Source: Chloroflexota bacterium (GTDB taxonomy: Bacteria > Chloroflexota > UBA11872 > VXOZ01). Taken from it: 64,000 nucleotides of DNA. The position numbers and the translations under genes were made by a program. How positions within the stretch are numbered: the first letter of the stretch is position 1; each line of letters begins with the position of its first letter. Shown in pieces: positions 17,670 through 27,022 of this stretch. The DNA is taken from assembly GCA_958295775.1 (NCBI GenBank), contig CATQHC010000004.1, positions 57,153-121,152 of the forward strand, in the 5' to 3' direction. The notes beneath the pieces were generated by a model. It had not been told where the DNA came from. It ran no database searches and saw nothing but the letters and a program-made list of their open reading frames with translations.

Positions 17670-18563
17670 ATGTTTGATATTGTTGGCCGCAGAAAGTGGG
17701 CCTATGTCGTTTCCGCGCTGATTCTGGTGCCGAGCATCCTCTCGCTCGCGGTCTTCCGCTTGCAACTCGGCATCGATTTTTCCGGCGGGACGATTTACGA
17801 ATTGCGTTTCGAAGCCACACCGGCTGCGGAGGAGATTAAGCGCATCTACCTTGCCCTGGACCTTGGCGAACCGTTGGTGCAAGCCACTGGTGAGGGGTCC
17901 GTCATCATCCGCTCAAAAGAGCTAGCGCTTGAGAACAAGCAGGCGGTGCGCACGGCGCTGGAAGAGGCGCACGGCCAGGCAGAAGAGTTACGCTTTGAAG
18001 CCGTGGGGCCTGTAATCGCCCGTGAGCTCACACAGAGAGCGCTGCTTGCCGTGCTTGTGGCCTCCGTCGGCATTCTCATATACATCACGTGGGCGTTCCG
18101 GCACGTGCCGCAACCCTTCCGCTACGGCGTCTGTGCCATTTGCGCGCTAGTACACGACGTGCTGGTTGTGCTCGGTGTTTTTTCCGTGCTGGGTTTCCTC
18201 GTGCACAAAGAGATTGACTCGATGTTCATCACCGCAATTCTCACCGCCATCGGCTATTCCGTGCACGACACCATCGTAGTCTTCGACCGGGTGCGCGAAA
18301 ATCGTGCCAAGTACTCGCACGCGCCACTCCCAACTGTGGTGAATTTTAGCGTCAACCAAACAATCGACCGCTCGCTCAACACTTCCATCACATTGCTAAT
18401 CACGCTCTTTGCGCTCTATCTCTTTGGCGGCCTCGCCATCAAGGACTTCGTCTTGGCGCTGTTGATTGGCGCGGCTACCGGCACCTATTCCTCTATTTTC
18501 ATTGCCGCGAGCTTGTTGGTAGACTGGGACATTTTCTCGCGACGCCAAGTCGCGGCAGCATAG
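17670..18563 (+). CDS. secF: Protein translocase subunit SecF
   Basis: SecF is the partner of SecD. The 297-residue protein has an N-terminal membrane segment, the signature LGIDFSGGTIYELRF (about 32-46), a short periplasmic domain and five further membrane segments with ALVHDVLVVLGVF and AIGYSVHDTIVVFDRVRENR. It is separated from hisG by 78 bases. A ribosome site GAGGATAACAGAAGCTA is plausible. The two sec genes are split by the histidine genes, which is unusual since secD and secF are normally adjacent or fused. Confidence 0.95.
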   Translation: MFDIVGRRKWAYVVSALILVPSILSLAVFRLQLGIDFSGGTIYELRFEATPAAEEIKRIYLALDLGEPLVQATGEGSVIIRSKELALENKQAVRTALEEAHGQAEELRFEAVGPVIARELTQRALLAVLVASVGILIYITWAFRHVPQPFRYGVCAICALVHDVLVVLGVFSVLGFLVHKEIDSMFITAILTAIGYSVHDTIVVFDRVRENRAKYSHAPLPTVVNFSVNQTIDRSLNTSITLLITLFALYLFGGLAIKDFVLALLIGAATGTYSSIFIAASLLVDWDIFSRRQVAAA

Positions 18564-18657
18564 CCACCCACTTCATACCCAGCGCCTTGGCTGCCCCAGC
18601 CGCGAGAATCCTGAGGTCAAAGACGGCCATGCCGCGGAGGTTGATCGAACGTCGGCA

Positions 18658-19788
18658 CTAAGGCACGGCGATTCGCGGCAACGCGGGGTTGATGCGGCTG
18701 ACGATTTCGTAGTTGATGGTCCCCACATGCGTCGCAATGTGCTCCGCCGGCATTTCGGGCCCGAGCAGAGTGACTTCATCGCCAACCTTGACGGCCGGAA
18801 TAGCGGTCACGTCAATAAGCGTCATGTTCATCATTACACGACCGACCACGGGCGCGAGCTTCTGCCGGACAGCGACCTCTCCCACATTCGAGAGTTTTCG
18901 ATCATAACCGTCTGAATACCCGATGGGGATTACCGCCACGAGCGAATCCCGCCGCGTGCGGTGCGTGCGGCCGTACCCTACGGTTTCCCCCCGCGCCACG
19001 CGCTGCAGGTGCACGATCCGCGTTTTCCACTGCATGACCGGACGGAGGGTCAGCGGGCGCGTCGCGCGTTCCGTCATTGCAATCTGCGTATCCAGTGACG
19101 GCCATAGCCCGTAGAGACCGATGCCAATGCGCACCAAGGCGCCGTGCGCGGCCGGTTCTACCATCGTTGCCGCCGTCGCTGCCATATGTTGGTACGGCAC
19201 CTGGATCCCGGCTGCGGCCAGAGACGTCTGAACCTCCGCAAAGCGGCTGATCTGCAACTGGAGGTACGAGTCATCCGCCGTGTCCTCAGCCGTGGCAAAG
19301 TGGGTGTAAATGCCTTCGACTGCAAGCTGCGGCAATTCCTGCAATTGACTTACGAATTCAACCGCAGCACCGCAGGGCACGCCCAAGCGGTAGGTGCCCG
19401 TCTCAATCTTCACGTGCACGTTGGCGGTCGTGTTCTGCGCCGCCGCCGCCCGTGCCAGGCATGCGGCGGACCCGTGATCGTAGACCACCTGGCGAAAACC
19501 GTGCCGCACTACTTCATCTGCACGACTATGGGGGGTATAACCCAAAATAAGGACCGGCAGCGTGATGCCGTCATTGTGCAGGGCCAGCGCTTCATCAAGC
19601 GTGTTAACGCCCAGCCAGTCAACATGGGCTGCAATAGAGTTGGCCACGACCCGCATTCCGTGGCCGTAGGCATCTGCCTTAACGACGGCAAGCAGTGAAG
19701 TCCCCGGTTGCAGACGTTCCCTGAATGAAGCGATGTTGTGCTGCAGCGCGCCGCGGCTGATCTCGATCCAGGAGGGGTAGTCCGTCAT
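18658..19788 (-). CDS. alr: Alanine racemase
   Basis: Alr makes D-alanine for peptidoglycan using pyridoxal phosphate. The 376-residue protein has the PLP Lys in LLAVVKADAYGHG (about 33-45) and the catalytic Tyr region GETVGYGRTHRTRRD, followed by VIPIGYSDGYDR (about 275-290). A two-domain fold with C-terminal beta barrel is expected. It is 15 bases downstream of a methyltransferase on the same strand and converges with secF. The length is normal. Confidence 0.95.
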   Translation of the reverse strand: MTDYPSWIEISRGALQHNIASFRERLQPGTSLLAVVKADAYGHGMRVVANSIAAHVDWLGVNTLDEALALHNDGITLPVLILGYTPHSRADEVVRHGFRQVVYDHGSAACLARAAAAQNTTANVHVKIETGTYRLGVPCGAAVEFVSQLQELPQLAVEGIYTHFATAEDTADDSYLQLQISRFAEVQTSLAAAGIQVPYQHMAATAATMVEPAAHGALVRIGIGLYGLWPSLDTQIAMTERATRPLTLRPVMQWKTRIVHLQRVARGETVGYGRTHRTRRDSLVAVIPIGYSDGYDRKLSNVGEVAVRQKLAPVVGRVMMNMTLIDVTAIPAVKVGDEVTLLGPEMPAEHIATHVGTINYEIVSRINPALPRIAVP

Positions 19789-19803
19789 GTGAAGGACGCG
19801 CCT

Positions 19804-20592
19804 CTAGGCTCTGACACCGCTGAGCACAACCTCATGGCGGGTCAAGAGCAAGTCATCACCCACCCGCTTGGGGGAAAGACCGCCAAGGTCCCCTTCAAGC
19901 CCATCCCAGAGCATGGTCCTGACGATCTCGCGGTTCTCGTCTGTGGTATTGGCCGTTTCCAGCCACTCGCTCGCCATCATTTCCCGGTTCAGCAAGCGTT
20001 CGTCATGCACGGGACAGCCAATTTCCGCCATCATTCCCCGCAACTGGCTGGGGCTGAACGCCTGCACATGCGAGTGACCGCGCGTGCGTTCCATACGATT
20101 GAAGTACGCCGCTTTCTCAGGATCTTCCGGCATGCCGAATTCGCCGATGACGAGTCTTCCGCCGGGCATGAGCACTCGTCCCATCTCCTGCAGCGCCGGC
20201 ATGGCGTGCGTGAAGTGGTGCACGCTGAAACGGCAGGTAACGATGCTAAACATGCCGTCGGGAAAGGGAAGACCGGTCGCATCGGCAGCAGCCAAGGATA
20301 CCTGCGCACCGGGCGCAGCCGTACCGTCGGCGCCCTGTTCCTCAGCCGCGCGGGCGAGCATGGCAGCGGTAAAGTCAACCCCAATCACATAGCCGCTTCC
20401 CGTAATCTCCGCAGCCAGGGCAAAGGCCACCAGCCCGGTGCCGGTCGCCACGTCGAGCGCCTGTGCGTCGGGGCCGGGCGCGGCCATAGCGACCATTGCC
20501 TCCACCGTATCCCCTTGTCCGCCGGTATACGTCGCCGCCCGCTCCGTAAAGTGCTGTCGTACGTCCTGGTCCGACGGTGACTGTTCGCCCAT
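19804..20592 (-). CDS. Class I SAM-dependent methyltransferase (UbiE/BioC-like)
   Basis: This 262-residue protein has the SAM-binding Motif I in ALDVATGTGLVAFALA (about 44-59), a VIGVDFTAAML acidic loop, AADATGLPFPDGMFSIVTCRFSVHHF (motifs II/III) and LMPGGRLVIGEFG. The fold is that of UbiE, BioC and related small-molecule methyltransferases. The substrate is unknown. It is immediately upstream of alr (15 bases), but a functional link is not evident. The ATG is at 20592 with an AGGAGA-like site upstream. Confidence 0.85.
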   Translation of the reverse strand: MGEQSPSDQDVRQHFTERAATYTGGQGDTVEAMVAMAAPGPDAQALDVATGTGLVAFALAAEITGSGYVIGVDFTAAMLARAAEEQGADGTAAPGAQVSLAAADATGLPFPDGMFSIVTCRFSVHHFTHAMPALQEMGRVLMPGGRLVIGEFGMPEDPEKAAYFNRMERTRGHSHVQAFSPSQLRGMMAEIGCPVHDERLLNREMMASEWLETANTTDENREIVRTMLWDGLEGDLGGLSPKRVGDDLLLTRHEVVLSGVRA

Positions 20593-20672
20593 GTATCTTC
20601 TCCTAACTTATGCGGTTTTGTTCAGAAAACTTATGCAATGCACTTATTTTGTCACTTGCGCGAAAATGATGG

Positions 20673-20692
20673 CTGCAATTCGAATATTGCAG
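20673..20692. promoter_or_regulatory. Inverted repeat upstream of methyltransferase-alr
   Basis: CTGCAAT and ATTGCAG are arms of a 7-base inverted repeat with a 6-base centre, lying 80 bases upstream of the methyltransferase start. It could be an operator or a chance palindrome. Confidence 0.3.
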
Positions 20693-20846
20693 TGCCCGGA
20701 ATCCGGTTGGGTTTACAGCGCTGGCTCTACCTTATCATGGGTCCTCCAGCGCGTCAGCCGCATCGGACTGGACCGCTCGTGCGCATGCCAATGACTGCAT
20801 TTCGACCGCAACGTACCCAGGGCGGTAACCCGCCTGAATTCAGGCG

Positions 20847-21731
20847 CTATTCTGCCTTCTGCGCGACGATGAAGAGACCGCCACCCTCTTCCTGCGGCAG
20901 GAGCGGAATCTCGAGCAGGTGTCGGTAGCGCTGGTACCAAAACCAGACAAAGAAGCGGCGCGGCGCCAGCCGGCGAATCACCAGACGGCGGAACAGGTCG
21001 ATGGGACGCCGCCCTCGCCAAATTCTGCGGGTGAGCGCCACGTCCAACCGCTCCCACGCCGCCATGAACGATGCCGGGGCAAAGTACTGACACTCCCGCA
21101 CCGCCAAATTGGCGGCAGCCAGCTTTTCTTGCCACTGTTCCGGCGCGTAATAGTGATAGTGGCCGAGCCGGGCGTTCGTTTGGGCCGCATAGGCTTCGGC
21201 TTCTTCCAGGCGGCCGGTGGCGCGAAAACGGTTGATAGGCGACAGCATATCCAGAAAACGCTGGCTTACGGTGGTAAAGGCGAAGTATCCGCCCGGGCGC
21301 AGGCTTGCGCATACCGCCAGCAACACTGGGTCGAGATCTGGAATGTGCTCCACCACACAATTGCTGAAAACGGCGCCAAAGCTCCCGTCAGCAAAAGGCA
21401 TGGCCCCGCCCTCGCTCTGCACGACGCCGCGATACGTGGCCAATTGACGCGCCACCCGCAGTTCGGAGAACACCATATCCAAGCCTACGGCGTCCCGATC
21501 TGACGGCAAGAGCAGCGAGGCCACGTAGCCGTTGCCGCAACCGACGTCCAGCACGGGCTGCGGCAAGTCGTGCCCCTGCCACACCTCCAACTCCAGGCTT
21601 CGCCACAAGGCGATTGCCGGTTGGTAGTAATGACTCTCCAAGACGAGCCGAAACCATTGGGCTGCGGTCCGCTGCCGCAAAGTCGCGGGCCGTGCCACAC
21701 CGTCAGCCGGCGCCGAGTCTATGTTAGGCAC
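20847..21731 (-). CDS. Class I SAM-dependent methyltransferase
   Basis: This 294-residue protein has Motif I VLDVGCGNGYVASLLL (about 64-79), VGLDMVFSEL, then GAMPFADGSFGAVFSNCVVEHIPD and SLRPGGYFAFTTVS, the usual series for small-molecule methyltransferases. An N-terminal extension of about 60 residues and a C-terminal helical part with many aromatic residues (FFVWFWYQRYRHLLEIPLL) follow. It lies at the downstream end of the glycosyltransferase block and could methylate a sugar or lipid carrier, which is inferred from position only. Confidence 0.82.
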   Translation of the reverse strand: MPNIDSAPADGVARPATLRQRTAAQWFRLVLESHYYQPAIALWRSLELEVWQGHDLPQPVLDVGCGNGYVASLLLPSDRDAVGLDMVFSELRVARQLATYRGVVQSEGGAMPFADGSFGAVFSNCVVEHIPDLDPVLLAVCASLRPGGYFAFTTVSQRFLDMLSPINRFRATGRLEEAEAYAAQTNARLGHYHYYAPEQWQEKLAAANLAVRECQYFAPASFMAAWERLDVALTRRIWRGRRPIDLFRRLVIRRLAPRRFFVWFWYQRYRHLLEIPLLPQEEGGGLFIVAQKAE

Positions 21732-21861
21732 GTTGTACTGTCCAAAGCTGGGCCAAGAGTAAGTCCTTCATCATCAATTCTATTCCGGCAGGCCTAAACC
21801 GTTCGTGCTAGCCTGTCGAAGCACAGGGCTGGGCTCACACACGCACAGGGGAGCATTGCGC

Positions 21862-22932
21862 CTAGCCATGGCCTACTCCCTGCTGAAGCAACGTCTTCAG
21901 CCGATGCTGATACGTATGCTCTGCCAGCACGCGCTCCCGACCGCGCGCCGCGATTGCCGCGCGTTCGCCCGTATGCGCGAGATAATACTGTATCTTTGCC
22001 CGGAGGTCGTCCACGCCGTCAAACTCCGCAATCTCTTCACCCGGCACGAACAATCTGCTCAGTTCCGTGCGGTTATCCACCAACGAAAAAGCGCCGCATG
22101 CGGGAGCCTCGAACGTACGCTGATTACAGCCTTGCGGCAACTGCGGATGATGGACGTTGAGCACGATGCCCGCGGCCCGGTAGCCTCGCGCCACCCGCTC
22201 CGCCGGGAGCAACGCGCGGCCCAGCACGGAGCGTTTTACTGCGTACCCATCGGGGAGAATCTCCCAGCCTTTGCCGTACACTCGCAAGGCAAGGCCAAGG
22301 CGCGCGACCGCTTCAACCGTATCGGCGCGGTGCCAGTTTTCCGGCAAATGCCCCATCACGTGCCGGGAATCGCCAACGAAAATGACGTCGCAGGCGAGTT
22401 CACGTTCTTCCTCGGCGGTGAGTGCGAATGGTTGATACGTCTCCGGATCGGCGGCATGCGGGAGATAGAGCGGGTCTTTGGCGCCCATTTGCCCGGCCAA
22501 CGGCAGGTAGGACGGGTCGACAATGAAAAACCGTGTATAGAGACGCAAGCTCCCAAGAATGTTGGGAAACCAGGTGGGATCGTCGCCGCACCAGTTGAGC
22601 ACCGGCGCCCCGATGCGGTCGGTAAGATAGTGGATCGTCTCGGGCAGATAGACATCTCCGCGAATGAGCAATACCGCGTCCGGTCGTTGTTGCGTGCAGA
22701 CTCGCACAAGCTCCAAGTTGTCTTGCTGATTTGCCGCGAGCAGCCGCTCCAGGTTGAATTGATGCGCCCCTACCAACCTGCGCCGCACCCGTTGTCGCAA
22801 GCTCGGCTGCTCACCGGCACGCCGGCCGTACTCCAGTCTTGTCACGGTGTGTCCGAGTTGCTCCAGAGCCCGCTGGCAATAGAATCCCCACTGGCCCGTC
22901 TCCCAATGGGGCGCGGCAAGGACAATCTTCAT
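21862..22932 (-). CDS. CgeB-like glycosyltransferase
   Basis: This 356-residue protein starts MKIVLAAPHWETGQWGFYC and follows the CgeB/DUF3880-type glycosyltransferase pattern: an N-terminal Rossmann half with LNWCGDDPTWF (about 127-137) and a C-terminal GT-B half with CDVIFVGDSRH, VYGKGWEILPDG, the gap GIVLNVHHPQLPQGCNQRTFEAPACGAF (about 255-282) and a terminal helix. The donor and acceptor are unknown. It ends a run of three glycosyltransferases on the minus strand. The ATG at 22932 is only 42 bases downstream of the preceding glycosyltransferase stop. Confidence 0.82.
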   Translation of the reverse strand: MKIVLAAPHWETGQWGFYCQRALEQLGHTVTRLEYGRRAGEQPSLRQRVRRRLVGAHQFNLERLLAANQQDNLELVRVCTQQRPDAVLLIRGDVYLPETIHYLTDRIGAPVLNWCGDDPTWFPNILGSLRLYTRFFIVDPSYLPLAGQMGAKDPLYLPHAADPETYQPFALTAEEERELACDVIFVGDSRHVMGHLPENWHRADTVEAVARLGLALRVYGKGWEILPDGYAVKRSVLGRALLPAERVARGYRAAGIVLNVHHPQLPQGCNQRTFEAPACGAFSLVDNRTELSRLFVPGEEIAEFDGVDDLRAKIQYYLAHTGERAAIAARGRERVLAEHTYQHRLKTLLQQGVGHG

Positions 22933-22974
22933 GACTTGTCCCTCTTGTTCGCAAATACCAACATGCTCACCTCA

Positions 22975-24150
22975 CTACCCTGCCGCGGCTTGACGCATGC
23001 TAGCGAGCACTGACGCTGCCGCGCGTTCCCATGAAAACTGTGTTGATCGCGCGCGCGCACGGACGCCAAGTCGCTGCCGCAAATCTGGATCTTCGCCAAG
23101 CTGCAGCAGCGCTTCAGTAATTGCTTCCACACTCATGGGATCAACCAGCAGCCCCGCATCGCCGATAACTTCCGGTAAGCCGCCGCTGTCGCCTCCCAAC
23201 ACCGGCACGCCGCATGCCATCGCTTCCAAGGCTGGGATGCCAAACCCCTCGCCGATGGAAGGAATCGCAAGCAAGTCGGCGCCGTTCATCAGCAGGGGAA
23301 CGTCCGCCATCGGCACGCCGCCGAGAAAGTGTACGTCCTCTCTGAGACCCAAGGCCGCCACCTGCGCGGAGATGCCGTTGCTGGACCACCCTACTTTACC
23401 GGTCACCAACAGGCATTGCTCCAGCCCGCGCTGTTTCGCGGCATGGAGCGCCTGCACCAGCCGCTCTAGGTTCTTCCGCGGCTGTATGCGTCCCACAAAG
23501 AGGATGTACGGTCGCTTCACCTGCGGATACCGCTCTTCTAGCCGTCGCTTCGCCTCATCCCGGTCAAATTCACAAAAACGCTCAGCATCGAACCCATGCT
23601 GCGCGACGTGAATGCGGTCTGCCGGAAAGCCGTAGTGCGCCATGACGTCGGCTTTGCAGGCGTGGGAAACGGCGACAAGCCGCGTGGCACGGCGAACGGC
23701 AGCATCCGTCAGTTTCTCCAAGCGCCGCCGCACTGGCGGCTCGAAATACTGATCGGCATCCGGCAGCCGGAAGGCAATGTCGTGAATGAGAAGCACGCTG
23801 GGGCAAGGCAGATGGCCCGGCAGCGGCTCTTGACCCACTTGAAAGTATACCGTCGGACGTCGCTGCCACAGCTCGAGTTGCATGCGCACCTGGTACCACG
23901 GTTCAACGTCCAACCGGCGCAAGACCCGGTTCACGCCGCGTACCGGTCGCAGCGTCCTCGCCTGGCGGCGCGTCTGCGAGCGAAAAAAATCAAACTGCGG
24001 GACAGAATCCAGGTAGTAGCGAATCTGCTCGCTTGGATCGAGACCCGCAATGCCCTGCGCGAGGCCCTGCAAGGCCATGGCGTTGCCGTCAAAGGCAACT
24101 TGATTGCCGGAGCGCACGTTGAACCCGAATGTTGTAGTAGCTTCACTCAC
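22975..24150 (-). CDS. Family 4 glycosyltransferase
   Basis: This protein of about 391 residues is a GT-B enzyme. It has an N-terminal domain with LLIHDIAFRLPDADQYF and LVAVSHACKADVMAHYG, then YILFVGRIQPRKNLERLVQAL (about 225-245) and the nucleotide-sugar motif SIGEGFGIPALEAMACGVPVLGG (E-x7-E, about 305-327) with GLPEVIGDAGLLVDP. I choose GTG 24150 because the frame upstream of it lies in the end of a MITE-like element (24150-24419). A TTG at 24168 inside the element would add six residues. It probably adds mannose, glucose or a similar hexose to a glycan. Confidence 0.88.
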   Translation of the reverse strand: MSEATTTFGFNVRSGNQVAFDGNAMALQGLAQGIAGLDPSEQIRYYLDSVPQFDFFRSQTRRQARTLRPVRGVNRVLRRLDVEPWYQVRMQLELWQRRPTVYFQVGQEPLPGHLPCPSVLLIHDIAFRLPDADQYFEPPVRRRLEKLTDAAVRRATRLVAVSHACKADVMAHYGFPADRIHVAQHGFDAERFCEFDRDEAKRRLEERYPQVKRPYILFVGRIQPRKNLERLVQALHAAKQRGLEQCLLVTGKVGWSSNGISAQVAALGLREDVHFLGGVPMADVPLLMNGADLLAIPSIGEGFGIPALEAMACGVPVLGGDSGGLPEVIGDAGLLVDPMSVEAITEALLQLGEDPDLRQRLGVRARARSTQFSWERAAASVLASMRQAAAG

Positions 24151-24419
24151 TATAGGAGACCCTTGCACAACTTCAGCCGGCGGCGCAAAAAATACTCCCT
24201 CTCCCGGCGGGAAAGGGCCGGGGTGAGGGGATTACTGCTTGTACTGTTCTTATCTACCTCTAAGACCTATACGAAAGTGTGCAAAATCGGTGAAAACGGC
24301 CCAGATTGCGGGGATTCCCCCTTCACCCCCGTATCAAGTACGGGGCAGGCTCTAACCCTCTCCCGGTGGGAGAGGGGACTTTCTCGCCTCGGCATGAGTA
24401 ATTCAAAGGTCTCCTATAG
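24150..24419. mobile_element. MITE-like element A, 270 bases, with terminal inverted repeats
   Basis: The left end reads CTATAGGAGACCCTTGCAC and the right end, reverse-complemented, reads CTATAGGAGACCTTTGAAT. The interior has GC-rich palindromic blocks (CCCTCTCCCGGCGGGA type) and no coding frame. A 60-base right-hand part is nearly identical to elements near 55.0 kb and 37.9 kb. It would need a transposase in trans, and none is in the window. It sits directly against the start of a glycosyltransferase gene. Confidence 0.75.
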
Positions 24420-24552
24420 GATGCGCACTTTTCGCAAAACCATCCAGCGTGCCTCAATCACATTTCGCCACCGGCGGCGGTAACTTCCTCAAGACCATTG
24501 CGTAAGCGCCGAAAACTGGACGAAGCATAAAGGCCATTCCCTTACGTCTCCC
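24169..24552. other. Intergenic gap between two glycosyltransferase genes
   Basis: The stretch is almost filled by the MITE-like element. The remaining 130 bases (24420-24552) show no gene or clear control site. Confidence 0.5.
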
Positions 24553-25692
24553 TCACTTGCGGAGAGACTGATAGATTTCATAGGTGCGTTCCGCAATTGT
24601 TTGTTTGCTATAGAGCGCAGCGGATCGTTCGTGGCCCGCCTGGCCCAGCGCGCTGCGTCTCGCCGGGTCCGACCGCAACGCTTCAAATGCCGCCGTGAGC
24701 GCGGCATGATCGCGCTCCGGGAAGACCAGGCCCGCATCGCCAATTACCTCCGGAATCGCGCCGGAGGATGAGCCAACTACGGGCACGCCGCAGGCCATGG
24801 CCTCGGCGAGCACCCGGCCGAATTGCTCCTTCCACCCCTTGTGGGTCTCCGACGGCAAGGCGAAGGCATCGAGCGCGCGGTAATACCCCGGTAATTCTTC
24901 CGGCGGCACGCGGCTCACCCAGCGAATCCGATCGTCGATGCCAAGGTATTTCGCATAGTTGGGCAATTCAGCGCTCAATGGGCCGGCGCCGACCATGAGC
25001 AATGTCCAGGGCACGTCCCAGGCCGCGAGGGCGCGGAACAGCGTTTGCAGCCCTTTGCCTTTTTCCAGGCGACCGAAGAAACCCACGACAAAACCGTCCA
25101 ACCCCAGTTCGGCCCGCAGTGCGGATCGTTCCTCATCCTTAATCGCCTCCGGGTGAAAGCGGTCGGTATCCACGCCATTCTGCGGCAGCACCGTGATAGG
25201 CCGCGCGTAGCCTTTACGCTGCATCACGTCAACCGCTTCGGTATTGCCGGCAATGGCCGCATTCGACACGGCAAAGTTGAACCTTTCGAACCAGCGATAG
25301 GGACGCGGGTAGTACTTGTAAATGTTCTCCCACGTGAAGAAGACCAATTTCTGCCAGGGCATCACTGCCCTGAGCAACGAGGTCTGGAAGAGGGGCAGGC
25401 TCCAGGGCTCCTGTTCCACGTGAAGAATATGCGGGCGAAATTTCAACACTGCGGCAAGGAGATCAATTGGGTTATAGAAAAAGCTCCAGATGTCGTAGCC
25501 GTGGTGGGTGCGCACGGGAAATACCCGATAGGTCGCACCGGGCAACACCTGGTACTTCCCATTGTGCAGGATGCTGCTCCAACGCCGCGGCACAACCAGA
25601 CCCATCTCGATATCCGGGTATGCGTCGAGCAATTGCAGCTTATGCTGAAAATTCGGCGTTCCGTATTCGTGGCAGACCAGAAGAACACGCAC
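24553..25692 (-). CDS. Family 4 glycosyltransferase
   Basis: This 379-residue GT-B enzyme has an N-terminal MRVLLVCHEYGTPNFQ segment, HILHVEQEPWSLPLFQ, TVLPQNGVDTDRFHPE (about 170-185), FVVGFFGRLEKGKGLQTLF (about 202-220) and the donor-site block GWKEQFGRVLAEAMACGVPVVGSSSG (about 290-315), followed by IPEVIGDAGLVFPE. The start is GTG at 25692. It is in the same direction as the other glycan genes. The sugar is unknown. Confidence 0.88.
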   Translation of the reverse strand: MRVLLVCHEYGTPNFQHKLQLLDAYPDIEMGLVVPRRWSSILHNGKYQVLPGATYRVFPVRTHHGYDIWSFFYNPIDLLAAVLKFRPHILHVEQEPWSLPLFQTSLLRAVMPWQKLVFFTWENIYKYYPRPYRWFERFNFAVSNAAIAGNTEAVDVMQRKGYARPITVLPQNGVDTDRFHPEAIKDEERSALRAELGLDGFVVGFFGRLEKGKGLQTLFRALAAWDVPWTLLMVGAGPLSAELPNYAKYLGIDDRIRWVSRVPPEELPGYYRALDAFALPSETHKGWKEQFGRVLAEAMACGVPVVGSSSGAIPEVIGDAGLVFPERDHAALTAAFEALRSDPARRSALGQAGHERSAALYSKQTIAERTYEIYQSLRK

Positions 25693-25825
25693 AGTCAGTA
25701 TCCCAAAACTAGCGCACCCTTGAGTTCAGGGCGAGAATTGATTGTCACCAGGGGCACCGAGCGCACCTATTCCATTATATCCTTGGACCGAACCCGGCCC
25801 CGAAGGCTCGCGCACCGCAACACCG

Positions 25826-26704
25826 CTACAGCGCCTTAACGAGACGCCGTTGATCGGGAGACAGGTACGGCGGCTGCGCTGCGCGAACGTTTGCTTCGAG
25901 TTCCTCGACGGTCATCACCCCGGTCAAGCACGTGGCAACGTGCGGATTGGAGAGCACATATTTGATTGCCGCTTCGTGAAGCGACTGTATCGGTGGCGTG
26001 ACGAGGGCCTTGGTGAGCCGTTCTACCGCTGCCTCATCTTGGAAAAGCCGCCCAGAGGCAAAGGGCGATCGCGCCAGCACGCCTACGCCTTGCTCCGCGC
26101 AAAGTGGAAATAGCTCCTGCGCAGCCTCCTGCAGCAACGCGCTGTAGGACACTTCGACAACCTCGGCATAGCCGCGCTTCACCGCCTCCACACAGGCGGC
26201 TACGGAAGAAGACAGCCCGATGCTCCGCACCTTGCCTGCCTGCCTGAGTTCCCGCAGCGTCTCCCAGGGCTCTTCACGCGCGACCACGTCAACCGGCGGG
26301 TCGTGCAGAAGGTAGACGTCGATGTAGTCTGTCTGCAATCGGCGCAAACTCAGTTCACACTCATGGCGAATGTACCACGGCTCGTAACACTGCGGCTGCG
26401 GCACGTCACGTTGCTGAAAGAGCATCTGCGCCCCATCGATCCCCACAAGGTAGCCGACTTTCGTTACAAGAATTGTCTGCGCGCGACACTCGCGAAACGC
26501 CTCGCCCAAAATCACTTCCGACCGGCCGTTCCCGTATTGGTCGGAAGCGTCGAACGTCGTAACGCCGAACTCCAAAGCGCGGCGCAAGAGGTCAACGCCG
26601 TCGTTTGCATCCACTGGACCCCACCACAGCCCGCCAAGTTCCCAGGTGCCCTGCGCGAGGACCGATACAGCGATCCCCGTTTTTCCTAACTTGCGACAAT
26701 CCAT
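25826..26704 (-). CDS. Aldo/keto reductase
   Basis: This 292-residue TIM-barrel oxidoreductase reduces carbonyls with NADPH. The catalytic tetrad is visible: Asp and Tyr in TFDASDQYGNGRSE, Lys in ILVTKVG and His in WYIRHECELSLRRL. LHDPPVD and GLSSS are also typical. The start is ATG at 26704, chosen because GAGGAGG lies seven bases upstream. A longer frame to 26749 lacks a site. It lies inside the glycan block and may make or modify a sugar precursor, but the family is too broad to tell. Confidence 0.88.
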   Translation of the reverse strand: MDCRKLGKTGIAVSVLAQGTWELGGLWWGPVDANDGVDLLRRALEFGVTTFDASDQYGNGRSEVILGEAFRECRAQTILVTKVGYLVGIDGAQMLFQQRDVPQPQCYEPWYIRHECELSLRRLQTDYIDVYLLHDPPVDVVAREEPWETLRELRQAGKVRSIGLSSSVAACVEAVKRGYAEVVEVSYSALLQEAAQELFPLCAEQGVGVLARSPFASGRLFQDEAAVERLTKALVTPPIQSLHEAAIKYVLSNPHVATCLTGVMTVEELEANVRAAQPPYLSPDQRRLVKAL

Positions 26705-27022
26705 ACGGGTCCTCCTCGAATTGCAGCCATTCTTCTCATTAGTCGTCAACCGTTACCACACGGGACGATCACACGATAGTACGTTTCACACACAATGCGC
26801 TCGGCCACTGTTCCTACCTGACTCACCCTATTGAGACCTTTGCACAACTCCGTCATTCCGGCGAAAACCGGAATCCAGAAGCTCTTCTATGCCTATAGAT
26901 AGTATTCGGTCAATACATTTTATCTCCATCTCAACCTACCCCACTAGGGGAAAAAGATTTCGCAAAGGTTTCCTATAGTTGAAGGTCTTGGCAGCGCATC
27001 CCGTTCTAACCGGTCCCGGCGC
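26705..27022. other. Intergenic gap holding MITE-like element B
   Basis: Contains the element at 26828-26977 and short flanks. No gene is seen. Confidence 0.5.
26828..26977. mobile_element. MITE-like element B, about 150 bases
   Basis: The left end CTATTGAGACCTTTGCACAA pairs with the right end, reverse-complemented CTATAGGAAACCTTTGCGAA. Inside lies TCATTCCGGCGAAAACCGGA, a palindromic block also seen in degenerate form near 56.46 kb. It is shorter than element A and has a different interior, so it belongs to the same family by its ends only. Confidence 0.7.

Noticed and set aside
19738..20580. 280-codon plus-strand frame opposite a methyltransferase
   Set aside because: Antisense shadow of a gene with intact SAM-binding motifs; composition typical of high-GC shadow frames.
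21805..23013. 402-codon plus-strand frame opposite the CgeB-like glycosyltransferase
   Set aside because: Long only because the high-GC complement lacks stops; the minus-strand gene has family motifs and a tight operon fit.
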